A DNA stretch of 64,000 nt from Bacteroides cutis (lineage in GTDB: Bacteria > Bacteroidota > Bacteroidia > Bacteroidales > Bacteroidaceae). The notes below the pieces were generated by a model, which saw only the letters and a list, made by a program, of their open reading frames with translations, had not been told where the DNA came from and did no database searches. Shown piece by piece: positions 48,005 through 55,975 of this stretch (within the stretch, counting starts at the first letter, position 1; every line of letters begins with the position of its first letter). Where the stretch lies: the NCBI RefSeq assembly GCF_900241005.1, contig NZ_OEST01000002.1:186001-250000 (forward strand), given 5' to 3'. The translations under genes were made by a program, and so were the position numbers.

Positions 48005-48331
48005 ATGGACGTTAATAATGTAAAGTCACAAATGCGCAAAGGCATGCTTGAATATTGCATCATGCTATTGCTTCACAAGGAACCGGCGTATGCTTCGGAT
48101 ATTATCCAAAAGTTGAAGGAAGCCCGTTTGATTGTGGTAGAGGGAACACTTTACCCGTTACTCACCCGTTTGAAGAATGATGACTTGTTGAGTTACGAAT
48201 GGATCGAGTCTACACAGGGACCTCCACGCAAATACTATAAGCTCACAGAGAAAGGAGAGGTTTTTCTTGGAGAGTTAGAAATATCCTGGCGAGAGCTGAG
48301 TGATACCGTGAATCATCTTAGCAACTCATAA
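48005..48331 (+). CDS. PadR-family transcriptional regulator
   Basis: 108 residues. Winged-helix PadR: MRKGMLEYCIMLLLHKEPAYASDIIQKLKEA, then VVEGTLYPLLTRLKNDDLLSYEW and GPPRKYYKLTEKGE, all family hallmarks. Usually a repressor released by stress or small molecules. The next gene is a PspC-domain membrane protein, and this padR-pspC pairing suggests envelope-stress control. AT-rich micro-repeats lie immediately before (47976-48003) and after (48328-48350). Confidence 0.93.
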   Translation: MDVNNVKSQMRKGMLEYCIMLLLHKEPAYASDIIQKLKEARLIVVEGTLYPLLTRLKNDDLLSYEWIESTQGPPRKYYKLTEKGEVFLGELEISWRELSDTVNHLSNS

Positions 48332-48350
48332 TTAGTAATTCATAATAAAA
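48328..48350. repeat. AT-rich micro-repeat between padR and pspC
   Basis: CATAATTAGTAATTCATAAT-type tandem units; another copy lies just upstream of padR at 47976-48003. Same family as the addA/addB insertions. Confidence 0.5.
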
Positions 48351-48359
48351 AATATAGCA

Positions 48360-49475
48360 ATGAAAAAGACTTTAACTGTAAATTTAGGCGGAACGGTTTT
48401 CCATATTGATGAAGACGCTTATCGCCTTTTGGATAATTACCTAAGCAATCTGAAGATACATTTCAGTAAGGACGTTGGCGCTGATGAGATTGTTGATGAT
48501 ATCGAACGCCGTATCTCCGAACTGTTTGCCGAGAAATTGACGGCAGGCTTGCAAGTTATTACGATTACAGATGTAGAGGAGGTGATTACCCGCATGGGAA
48601 AACCCGAAGATATAGAGACTGGAGATGCAGATACCTCTTCTCATGACGGTACGAATACAAGTAGTGGCTACGGTTCCGGTTCATGGAATGCCGGTTCTGC
48701 CAATCAGGCAACCGCTTCTGTTCGCCGTCGCCTTTTTCGTAATCCGGATGACAAGATGCTGGGCGGTGTAGTCAGTGGTTTGGCCTCCTATCTGGGTTGG
48801 GACGTAACTTTACTTCGCTTTTTACTGCTAATCGTTCTTATTTGTGGTTACGGTACACTGATACCGGTATATATCATATGTTGGCTGGTAATTCCCGAAG
48901 CACGTACGGCTGCCGAGAAATTGAGTATGCGTGGTGAGGCTGTCACGGTAGAGAATATTGGCAAAACGGTGACCGATGGTTTTGAAAAAGTGAGCCATGG
49001 TGTAAACGATTTCATGAAATCTGACAAACCTCGTACTTTGTTACAGAAAGCAGGTGATACGTTAGTGATGGTTGTCGGTCTGTTCCTGAAAGTATGTTTG
49101 GTAATATTTGCTATTATTTGCAGTCCGGTACTATTTGTTTTTGGAATTGTATTTGTGGCTTTACTCCTTGCTGCTATTGCGGTGGCAATCGGAGGGGGAG
49201 CGGCACTTCTTTCACTCTTCCCGATGGCGGATATTATACTTCCCGCTTCTCCGATGTCTGCCATTATGATGTACATCACTGGTATCCTGTTAGTTGGCAT
49301 CCCATTGATCAGCCTTGTATGGGCAATCTTTAGCCAATTGTTCAAATGGCAACCCATGAATTCTGGTCTGAAATGGACTTTACTTATTCTTTGGATTGTC
49401 AGCGCTGCCGTGTTTGGCATCTGTTTCGCTATACAGGGCGCTGTATTCCCGATACTCAGTGTCGTTCATATTTAA
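48360..49475 (+). CDS. PspC-domain envelope-stress membrane protein
   Basis: 371 residues. The N-terminal ~90 residues (MKKTLTVNLGGTVFHIDEDAY to RMGKPEDIE) form a Bacteroidetes-specific cytosolic domain. A PspC domain follows at ~120-180: RRRLFRNPDDKMLGGVVSGLASYLGWD and a hydrophobic helix ending in CWLVIPEA. Then about four more membrane helices. Likely an inner-membrane partner of the PadR regulator upstream in envelope homeostasis; the details are unknown. Confidence 0.9.
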   Translation: MKKTLTVNLGGTVFHIDEDAYRLLDNYLSNLKIHFSKDVGADEIVDDIERRISELFAEKLTAGLQVITITDVEEVITRMGKPEDIETGDADTSSHDGTNTSSGYGSGSWNAGSANQATASVRRRLFRNPDDKMLGGVVSGLASYLGWDVTLLRFLLLIVLICGYGTLIPVYIICWLVIPEARTAAEKLSMRGEAVTVENIGKTVTDGFEKVSHGVNDFMKSDKPRTLLQKAGDTLVMVVGLFLKVCLVIFAIICSPVLFVFGIVFVALLLAAIAVAIGGGAALLSLFPMADIILPASPMSAIMMYITGILLVGIPLISLVWAIFSQLFKWQPMNSGLKWTLLILWIVSAAVFGICFAIQGAVFPILSVVHI

Positions 49476-49545
49476 ATGAATATATGGGTAATATGAATAT
49501 ATAAGGAACTGGCTTGCATATATAATTGTGTGTTATAATTGAAAA

Positions 49546-49582
49546 GAGGATATTAACCGTAATCGGTAATATCCTTTTTTTT
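49546..49582 (+). terminator. Terminator of padR-pspC
   Basis: GAGGATATTAACC pairs with GGTAATATCC (one bulged A), followed by T8 at about 49575-49582. Ends the core-gene block before capsule locus 2. Confidence 0.85.
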
Positions 49583-49664
49583 ATGTAGGTATAAATATCA
49601 TTTTATAGGAAAATATTACACCCGAATTTCTATTCGTATCCGCATTTTGTATGCGACTGAAGGT

Positions 49665-49684
49665 GTTTTTTAAACGTTCGTTTA
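49665..49684 (+). repeat. Left inverted repeat of locus 2 promoter
   Basis: GTTTTTTAAACGTTCGTTTA; matches 49873-49892 inverted with a single mismatch and matches the locus 1 repeat in its first 17 bases. Confidence 0.87.
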
Positions 49685-49834
49685 AAAAACATTTTCCGAA
49701 GACTATTTATATATCACACTATTTCCTATAAAAGGAGAGATTAAATCTTATATCCAATAAATATTACAACATCTTGATAATTAGTAAAATAAAGGAGAAC
49801 TAGACAAGGAGAAAGAATTTATCTATAGAAATAT

Positions 49835-49865
49835 TTTGTAATTTCATTTCTTGCTCTTACCTTTG
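49835..49865 (+). promoter_or_regulatory. Capsule locus 2 promoter, pointing right (ON)
   Basis: TTTG at 49835-49838, 19 nt, TACCTTTG at 49858-49865. Ten nt to the ACGAACG core at 49876, the same geometry as locus 1. Expected transcription start is near 49872, giving a leader of about 280 nt before upxY. Confidence 0.85.
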
Positions 49866-49872
49866 CGTACAT

Positions 49873-49892
49873 TAAACGAACGATTAAAAAAC
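49873..49892 (-). repeat. Right inverted repeat of locus 2 promoter
   Basis: TAAACGAACGATTAAAAAAC; the A at position 11 replaces the T seen in the perfect complement of the left copy. Confidence 0.87.
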
Positions 49893-50150
49893 GTTTTATC
49901 ACTTTAATCGCTTTGTTTATAGCTCTTTAGGAGTGTAATATTAAACATAGCTATTTTTTGACTTCTTTTTCCGTGATGGTAAGTGGTCTTAAAATAAGAT
50001 GAATGCAGACTAAACTATTGAGAATAATTGCATTACATAACCTGACCGGGAGGTATATCATTACTCCGGTGTCCCTAAAGAACACTCTTTCCAAAACGAT
50101 AATATAAAAATAGTATTGATAATAATCGCTTGATTATCAATTACCTGTTT
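49893..50150 (+). promoter_or_regulatory. Structured leader of capsule locus 2
   Basis: Transcribed, non-coding leader. A hairpin is formed by ACCGGGAG (50045-50052) and CTCCGGT (50064-50070) with one bulge. TCTTTAGG (49924-49931) could pair with CCTAAAGA (50074-50081) around it. Family knowledge places the UpxY target in this leader; which element is recognised is not known. No reading frame of note. Confidence 0.5.
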
Positions 50151-50711
50151 ATGAGCCTCCAATCAAATAAAGATTTTTTGCAACACAATCATTGGTATGC
50201 CGTTCGTGTCTCTTATAGTCGTGAACTGTTCTTGAAGGCTATTCTGGACAAGGAAAAAATAGAAAACTTCATTCCGATGAGATATGGATATATCGTAAAA
50301 AACGGTAAACGCATGCGTAGGTTGCTTCCGGCCATTCACAACCTTGTCTTTATCCATTCCACCCGTAAACGTATAGATGCTCTGAAGGATACCCTAGAAG
50401 GCTCTATGCCCATACGTTTCATTATGGATCGTGAATACAGCCGCCCGGTCATTATTCCCGATGAGCAGATGCGTAGCTTCATACTTGTTGCCGGCACTTA
50501 CGATGAAGCTATTCTCTATGTCGAGTCCGCCGAGCTACATCTTGTAAAAGGTCAGAAAGTTCGTATTACAGCCGGAGTTTTTGAGGGCGTTATCGGTGAA
50601 TTTGTACGTATCCGTCACGACCGTCGCGTGGTAGTGAATATTGAAGGAGTAATGGCAATAGCCACTACCTACATCCATCCTTCCCTTGTAGAACCTATTG
50701 TAGAATTGTAG
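50151..50711 (+). CDS. UpxY-type capsule transcription antiterminator (locus 2)
   Basis: 186 residues from ATG 50151; an upstream TTG at 50130 is not needed. NusG-like N domain begins at HWYAVRVSYSRELFLKAIL, continues through RRLLPAIHNLVFIHSTRKR, and a KOW domain (LVKGQKVRITAGVFEGVIGEFVRIRHDRRVVVNIEG) closes it. It should relieve termination in its own leader only. Related to but divergent from the locus 1 copy, as expected for locus specificity. Followed by upxZ. Confidence 0.9.
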   Translation: MSLQSNKDFLQHNHWYAVRVSYSRELFLKAILDKEKIENFIPMRYGYIVKNGKRMRRLLPAIHNLVFIHSTRKRIDALKDTLEGSMPIRFIMDREYSRPVIIPDEQMRSFILVAGTYDEAILYVESAELHLVKGQKVRITAGVFEGVIGEFVRIRHDRRVVVNIEGVMAIATTYIHPSLVEPIVEL

Positions 50712-50741
50712 GAAAGGCAACATGAGATCTTAAAGATACCC

Positions 50742-50762
50742 CTGTATCCTCTGTGGTGAAAT
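50742..50762 (+). repeat. Dispersed 21-bp repeat before upxZ (locus 2)
   Basis: CTGTATCCTCTGTGGTGAAAT, one mismatch from 40128-40148. It lies in the short gap between upxY and upxZ, ending 20 bp before the ATG. Confidence 0.6.
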
Positions 50763-50782
50763 CAATAAATCATATCAGTTAT

Positions 50783-51259
50783 ATGAACTCAGAAATAGCA
50801 ACTTTGTACTCTTCTGCCCATCGTCTGTTGACCTTGGGCATAGATGGTACTCCAATTTATGCTGATGACTTTGCTCGTTTGAATCGTGATGTTTACGAGC
50901 AAGCTCTGCAACTCTACAACACTTCCGGTGACATTCCCGAGTCCGAAGCCGAACTTTGTCTCGGTCTCTTAATCGCCTTTTCCGCCACCATTTACGACAA
51001 CGGTCATAAGCAGCAATACATCCAGCGCCTTCTGGATCGTAGTTATGAAGTCCTCCCTAAACTTTCTTCCTCCCCGCTCAAAGCCCGTCTTTTATCCTAC
51101 TGCTACAGTGAGGTCTACGATGAGAGCTTGGCACAGACTGCCCATACCATCATTAACACTTGGGATAAGACATATCTGACACAGGAGCAAATGGAGATTA
51201 TTGAAGAACTGAAAAATTTTGAGGAAAATCAGTATCCGTGGGAGGAAGTGGAAGAATAG
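50783..51259 (+). CDS. UpxZ-type inhibitor of heterologous UpxY (locus 2)
   Basis: 158 residues from ATG 50783 (MNSEIATLYSSAHRLLTLGIDG); the GTG at 50753 lies in the dispersed repeat and is rejected. Shares IDGTPIYADDFARLN, the central FSATIYDNG, ARLLSYCYSEVYDES and QMEIIEELKNFEENQYPWEE with the locus 1 protein. As locus 2 is ON here, this protein is the one expected to be made and to inhibit UpxY of other loci. Confidence 0.9.
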   Translation: MNSEIATLYSSAHRLLTLGIDGTPIYADDFARLNRDVYEQALQLYNTSGDIPESEAELCLGLLIAFSATIYDNGHKQQYIQRLLDRSYEVLPKLSSSPLKARLLSYCYSEVYDESLAQTAHTIINTWDKTYLTQEQMEIIEELKNFEENQYPWEEVEE

Positions 51260-51298
51260 AAAAAAAGATAAATAGGATTTCCCTTTGAAGAAAAAGCG

Positions 51299-51306
51299 TA
51301 TATTTG
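51299..51306 (+). promoter_or_regulatory. -7 element before the AAA-ATPase gene
   Basis: TATATTTG, perfect -7. The -33 element is weak (TTTC at 17 nt). It would let the AAA gene be expressed independently of the capsule promoter. A clear Shine-Dalgarno AGGAG sits at 51324-51328. Confidence 0.45.
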
Positions 51307-51333
51307 CATATAGCTTCTAAAAAAGGAGATAAA

Positions 51334-52896
51334 ATGGAACAGATGCGTAAATTACCAGTTGGTATACAGACTTTTGAGGAAATACGTAAGGAGCATTATC
51401 TTTATGTAGACAAGACTGCTATGGTTTATCAAATAGCAAATATTGGTAAACCTTATTTTTTAAGTCGTCCCCGCCGTTTCGGCAAGAGTCTGCTTCTTTC
51501 AACCTTTGAAGCATACTTTCAAGGGCGTAAAGACTTGTTCCAAGGGCTTGCGATAGAAGAACTGGAAACTAAATGGGAAAGATATCCTGTATTGCATCTT
51601 GATTTGAATGCCCGCAACTATGAGACTGCCGCTGATTTGATAGCCATGCTCAATCAATATTTGGAGAAATGGGAGTTGAAATTCGGTACCGAAAAGCAGG
51701 ATCGCAGTCCTGAGGAGCGCTTTGCCTATATAATAGAACAAGCATATATCCAGACGGGCAAACAAATTGTAGTATTGATTGACGAATATGATAAACCTTT
51801 ACTTCAGGCATTGCTGGATGAAGATTTGTTGAATGAATACCGTCGTATTCTGAAAGCTTTTTATGGCGTATTGAAGAGCGCAGACCGTTATTTACGTTTC
51901 GTTTTTCTGACCGGAGTAACTAAATTTGCCCAAGTCAGCATATTCAGCGATTTGAACCAATTGAATGATATCAGTATGGACAGGGCATATAAAGCCTTGT
52001 GCGGTATTACAAAAGAAGAGATGGTTCGTACTTTTGTTCCGGAGATACAACATTTAGGTGAAAGTGAAGGACTGACATTTGAAGAAACCGTTTATCGCCT
52101 GGAGAAACAGTATGACGGTTATCATTTTTGTGAAGATACAACAGTCGGACTTTTTAACCCATTCAGTCTTTTAAATGTTTTTCAAAAACTGAAGTTCGGC
52201 AATTTTTGGTTTCAAACAGGTACGCCTACCTATCTGGTTGATTTACTTAAGCAGAGTGATTATGATCTTCGTTTATTAGTAGATGGAGTAGAAGTAACTG
52301 CTTCTGCATTTTCGGAATATCGTATAGAGGTAAATAACCCTCTTCCCATGATTTATCAAAGCGGCTATCTGACTATCAAGTACTATGACCGTGAAGTGGA
52401 TCTTTATACATTGAAATTTCCCAATGATGAAGTACGCTACGGCTTCCTTAATTTCTTGGTGCCATATTATACCAAAGTGACTGATGACGAAACCGGTTTC
52501 CTCATAGCTAAATTTATGCGTGAACTTCGTTCCGGTGATGTAGACGCCTTCATGGAGCGCTTGAAAGTCTTCTTTGCCGGTATGCCATACGATTTGAGTG
52601 ACAATACCGAACGTCATTATCAAGCTGTTTTTTATATAGTTTTCACTTTAATGGGACAATTTGTAGAAACAGAAGTCCGCAGTGCGCGTGGTCGTGCCGA
52701 TGCAATCGTGAAAACTCAGAATGCCATTTATGCCTTTGAATTTAAACTGAACGGTACAGCCGAAGAAGCCTTGAAACAAATCGATGAGAAGGGTTATCTG
52801 ATTCCTTATACGCTGGAGGGAAAACGTCTTATAAAAGTGGGAGTGAACTTCAGTAAAGAAACGAGGAACCTGGATAAGTATATAGTGGAAGAATAA
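51334..52896 (+). CDS. AAA-ATPase-like / PD-(D/E)XK nuclease-like protein
   Basis: 520 residues from ATG 51334, chosen because of the AAGGAG ribosome site. N-terminal AAA-ATPase-like domain (PF09820 type): LPVGIQTFEEIRKEHYLYVDKT, a P-loop variant SRPRRFGKSLLLST, and Walker B VVLIDEYDKPLL. C-terminal PDDEXK_9-like domain with GRADAIVKTQNAIYAFEFKLNG (Asp, Glu-x-Lys). These proteins are abundant multi-copy genes in Bacteroides genomes with no settled function; mobile-element or defence roles have been suggested. It interrupts the usual upxZ-sugar gene order, so it may be an insertion. Confidence 0.87.
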   Translation: MEQMRKLPVGIQTFEEIRKEHYLYVDKTAMVYQIANIGKPYFLSRPRRFGKSLLLSTFEAYFQGRKDLFQGLAIEELETKWERYPVLHLDLNARNYETAADLIAMLNQYLEKWELKFGTEKQDRSPEERFAYIIEQAYIQTGKQIVVLIDEYDKPLLQALLDEDLLNEYRRILKAFYGVLKSADRYLRFVFLTGVTKFAQVSIFSDLNQLNDISMDRAYKALCGITKEEMVRTFVPEIQHLGESEGLTFEETVYRLEKQYDGYHFCEDTTVGLFNPFSLLNVFQKLKFGNFWFQTGTPTYLVDLLKQSDYDLRLLVDGVEVTASAFSEYRIEVNNPLPMIYQSGYLTIKYYDREVDLYTLKFPNDEVRYGFLNFLVPYYTKVTDDETGFLIAKFMRELRSGDVDAFMERLKVFFAGMPYDLSDNTERHYQAVFYIVFTLMGQFVETEVRSARGRADAIVKTQNAIYAFEFKLNGTAEEALKQIDEKGYLIPYTLEGKRLIKVGVNFSKETRNLDKYIVEE

Positions 52897-53301
52897 AAAT
52901 ACTGCTGAGATAACCTTTGAATAAACATAAAATCACGTTATTTTGAATTCAGCCTATCGATGAGCTTCGATAGGTATTTATGCGTATTGATAGAGCTATC
53001 GACAGCTTTCGATAGGATTATCATGAAAAACGTCTTCTCTATTTTAACAATGTTAAAGTGAAAAACAGACATTGATTTTTCTGTCTGCAGGAAGTTAATT
53101 TCTTGTGATTACGATGTTAACTTCTTATAGATAGGAAGTTAACTTTAACAGTGTGTTAAAGTTAACTTGAAATATTTGGATAATTAAATAGACAAAAAGG
53201 TTTGAAATAATTTCCTTACTTATTAACAATGACTCATATATAAAGTGAGCTCATATCTCCTAGAGACTATAAGGATAGTCCTATCAATGAATAAATTACG
53301 A
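52897..53301. promoter_or_regulatory. Intergenic region rich in mutually exclusive hairpins
   Basis: No gene. Two CTATCGA/TCGATAG hairpins (52953-52974 and 52996-53015) are followed by overlapping stems: GAAGTTAA (53091-53098) with TTAACTTC (53117-53124); GTTAACTTC (53116-53124) with GAAGTTAAC (53135-53143); and a perfect 14-bp stem AAGTTAACTTTAAC (53136-53149) with its complement at 53155-53168. Adjacent stems share bases, so they cannot all form together, as in attenuators. Could tune transcription into the capsule sugar genes; inference. Confidence 0.55.
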
Positions 53302-54483
53302 ATGAAAAAGAAAGTAATGTTAGTCTTTGGTACTCGACCTGAGGCGATAAAGATGTGTCCTTTGGTGAAGGAATTTCAGAAGCGTACTGATGAGTTTGAT
53401 ACGATTGTGTGTGTAACAGGTCAGCATCGTGAAATGCTTGATCAGGTATTGACGATTTTTGAGGTTGTTCCTGATTATGACCTTAATATTATGAAACAAG
53501 GTCAAGATTTAACAGATGTAACCGCTCGTGTATTGGTCGGTATGCGAGATGTATTTAGAAATATACGCCCTGATATTGTTTTGGTTCATGGTGATACTAC
53601 TACTTCCACAGTTGCTGCAATGGCAGCATTTTATGCTCAAATACCGGTAGCTCATGTAGAGGCAGGGTTACGTACACACAATATATATAGTCCATGGCCG
53701 GAGGAAATGAATCGTCAAATAACAGGTCGTATTGCCACTTATAATTTTTCCCCGACACCCTTGTCTGAAAATAATTTGTTGGAGGAAAAGGTACATGGAA
53801 AAGTTTTTGTGACTGGAAATACAGTCATTGATGCACTTCACATGGTAGTGGATAAATTAAAGAACAATGAAAAACTGGCAATAGAACAAAAACAAGTTCT
53901 TTCTAAGGCTGGTTATGATGTGAATCGTCTTGTAAATGGTAAAAAGTTGGTATTGATAACAGGGCACAGAAGGGAGAACTTTGGTGATGGTTTTATTCAT
54001 ATGTGTATTGCTATCCGTGATCTTAAAAATAAATATCCAGAGGTTGATTTCGTTTATCCAATGCATCTTAATCCTAATGTGCGTAAACCGATTCATGAGG
54101 TTTTTGGGGAGAATTTGAAAAATCTTGGAAATCTGTTCTTTATTGAACCTCTCCAATATTTGGAGTTTGTTTATTTAATGGAAAAAGCATCAATCGTATT
54201 GACTGATTCTGGGGGTATTCAAGAAGAAGCTCCCGGGCTTGGCAAACCGGTGCTTGTGATGCGTGATACTACCGAACGTCCGGAGGCACTCTCTAGTGGT
54301 ACTGTTCATCTTGTAGGTACTGATTATAAAAAAATTATGAATGAGGTCAGTGTCCTTCTTGATGATTCTGAAGCTTATGCCAAAATGTCACGTGCTGTTA
54401 ATCCTTATGGTGATGGACAAGCTTGTCGTCGTATTGCTGATGTTCTTGCTGGTAAAAAAACGGATCAATATATGGTACTCTGA
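53302..54483 (+). CDS. wecB: UDP-GlcNAc 2-epimerase (non-hydrolysing)
   Basis: 393 residues from ATG 53302 (MKKKVMLVFGTRPEAIKMCPL); two upstream in-frame ATG/ATA extensions are not conserved in appearance. Interconverts UDP-GlcNAc and UDP-ManNAc. GTRPEAIKM, the HVEAGLRT loop, GHRRENFG and the DSGGIQEEAPGLGKPVLV motif are all present. First sugar gene of locus 2. With a FnlA/CapE-like dehydratase further on, it might instead supply or finish an N-acetylfucosamine-type sugar. Confidence 0.93.
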   Translation: MKKKVMLVFGTRPEAIKMCPLVKEFQKRTDEFDTIVCVTGQHREMLDQVLTIFEVVPDYDLNIMKQGQDLTDVTARVLVGMRDVFRNIRPDIVLVHGDTTTSTVAAMAAFYAQIPVAHVEAGLRTHNIYSPWPEEMNRQITGRIATYNFSPTPLSENNLLEEKVHGKVFVTGNTVIDALHMVVDKLKNNEKLAIEQKQVLSKAGYDVNRLVNGKKLVLITGHRRENFGDGFIHMCIAIRDLKNKYPEVDFVYPMHLNPNVRKPIHEVFGENLKNLGNLFFIEPLQYLEFVYLMEKASIVLTDSGGIQEEAPGLGKPVLVMRDTTERPEALSSGTVHLVGTDYKKIMNEVSVLLDDSEAYAKMSRAVNPYGDGQACRRIADVLAGKKTDQYMVL

Positions 54484-54578
54484 TTTTGAAGTGGATATCT
54501 ATATAAATGTTGATTAAGAGAGCTTTGAGACATTAGATATTTCAGTTCTATAAGCTTTAATTTGAAAGTATATGTAAT

Positions 54579-55460
54579 ATGGATAAGCCTAGAATTATTG
54601 AGTTACCAAAGTTTTTGGATGAGAGAGGAAATCTCTCATTTGTCGAGAATAATAATCAGATTCCATTTACTATAAAACGCACATATTGGCTCTATGATGT
54701 CCCGGGAGGTGTGAATCGTGGTGGACATGCAGAGAAAAATAATGAGGAACTCATTATAGCTATGTCTGGTTCTTTTGATATAACTGTGGATGATGGAGTA
54801 GAAGCGTATACTTTTACTCTTAATCGTTCATATTATGGATTATATATTCCGAAGGGGGCTTGGAGAGAAATTAAAAATTTCTCTACGAATGCAATAGCGT
54901 TGGAGTTTGGCAGTATTCCGTATGATGAGAAAGATTATATACGTGATTATAATGATTTTCTTACATATATAAAATCAGGGTATAATGATGATTTTATGCC
55001 TACAGAAACGGGAAAAAGAACAGCTGTAGCACAAATAATAGGAAAATATAATGTTTTTGATTGCTCTATGGTAGAGCTCGATAAACATCATAGTAACCGT
55101 AAAGGTAATCTTACTGTTGTAGAAAATGGAGAAACTCTTCCATTTGATGTGAAGCGTGTATATTACCTTTATGATGTACCTGGGGGGGAGTCTCGAGGTT
55201 CTCATGCTCATCGTCAATTGGAACAATTGATGATAGCGGTGTCAGGATCTTTTACTGTAACTTTGAGTGACGGTAAATGTAAACGTTCGTTCACTCTTAA
55301 TCGTCCCTACCAGGGCCTTTATATAAAACCAGGACTTTGGCGTGATCTTGATGATTTTTCTTCGGGTTCAGTTTGTATGGTGCTTGCCAGTGAGGTTTAT
55401 AGGGCAGAAGATTATATCCGTGACTATGATGAGTTTATCAAATTTCGTAATAAAGAATAA
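54579..55460 (+). CDS. Fused double FdtA-like cupin, sugar 3,4-ketoisomerase
   Basis: 293 residues: cupin 1 (~1-135) with GGHAEKNNEEL, linker (~136-155), cupin 2 (~155-293) with GSHAHRQLEQL. Cupin 2 keeps the His-x-His motif, while cupin 1 has Glu in the second position. This mirrors the separate copies of locus 1, where only the last copy has HAH. Presumably the C-terminal cupin converts dTDP-4-keto-6-deoxyglucose to the 3-keto sugar, with the N-terminal cupin structural or different in specificity. 95 bp after wecB. Confidence 0.87.
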   Translation: MDKPRIIELPKFLDERGNLSFVENNNQIPFTIKRTYWLYDVPGGVNRGGHAEKNNEELIIAMSGSFDITVDDGVEAYTFTLNRSYYGLYIPKGAWREIKNFSTNAIALEFGSIPYDEKDYIRDYNDFLTYIKSGYNDDFMPTETGKRTAVAQIIGKYNVFDCSMVELDKHHSNRKGNLTVVENGETLPFDVKRVYYLYDVPGGESRGSHAHRQLEQLMIAVSGSFTVTLSDGKCKRSFTLNRPYQGLYIKPGLWRDLDDFSSGSVCMVLASEVYRAEDYIRDYDEFIKFRNKE

Positions 55461-55489
55461 TTTATCAGTTTATCGAACTTTGCCATATC

Positions 55490-55951
55490 ATGATACATCC
55501 TTTAGCTGATTGTCAATGTCCTAATATTCCTGAGAGTACACGTATTTGGCAGTTTTGTATTATTTTTCCTAAGGCAACCATTGGTGAAAATTGCAATATC
55601 TGTTCTCATTGTCTTATAGAGAACGAAGCGATTGTTGGTAATAACTGTACTATTAAGTGTGGGGTTCAGTTATGGGATGGGATTGAACTTGAAGACAATG
55701 TTTTTATTGGAGCTAATGTCACTTTTACCAATGATATGTATCCACGTTCGCACAATACTAATTGGATACTTCAGAAGACTCGTATCTGTAAAGGCGCTAC
55801 AATTGGTGCCGGTTCAACTCTTCTGCCGGGTCTTACCATTGGGGAGGGAGCAATGATAGGTGCTGGTTCTATGGTCACTAAAAACATACCGGCTGGTGAG
55901 ATATGGGTTGGTAATCCTGCCCATTTTGTGAAAAAGGCAAGTGACATATAA
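55490..55951 (+). CDS. FdtC/QdtC-like sugar N-acetyltransferase (left-handed beta-helix)
   Basis: 153 residues. Hexapeptide-repeat enzyme: IWQFCIIFPKATIGENCNICSHCLIENEAIVGNNCTIKCGVQLWDGIELEDNVFIG, then FTNDMYPRS with a conserved Asn/Asp pair, and GAGSTLLPGLTIGEGAMIGAGSMV. The family acetylates dTDP-3-amino-3,6-dideoxyhexose with acetyl-CoA. Its place between the FdtA-like cupin and the FdtB-like aminotransferase gives the standard fdtA-fdtC-fdtB order. It is the functional counterpart of the lipoyl-PglD fusion of locus 1. Confidence 0.87.
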   Translation: MIHPLADCQCPNIPESTRIWQFCIIFPKATIGENCNICSHCLIENEAIVGNNCTIKCGVQLWDGIELEDNVFIGANVTFTNDMYPRSHNTNWILQKTRICKGATIGAGSTLLPGLTIGEGAMIGAGSMVTKNIPAGEIWVGNPAHFVKKASDI

Positions 55952-55975
55952 ATTTAGAATACTAAAATAAGAAAT

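Larger units (their letters stand above)
49665..49892. promoter_or_regulatory. Invertible promoter cassette of capsule locus 2 (ON orientation as given)
   Basis: 20-bp inverted repeats with one mismatch: GTTTTTTAAACGTTCGTTTA (49665-49684) and TAAACGAACGATTAAAAAAC (49873-49892), enclosing 188 bp. Seventeen bases of the left repeat are identical to the locus 1 repeat. The internal promoter points right, toward upxY. The left repeat is itself a palindrome-like GTTTTTTAAACG/CGTTTAAAAAAC pair around position 49678. Confidence 0.88.
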
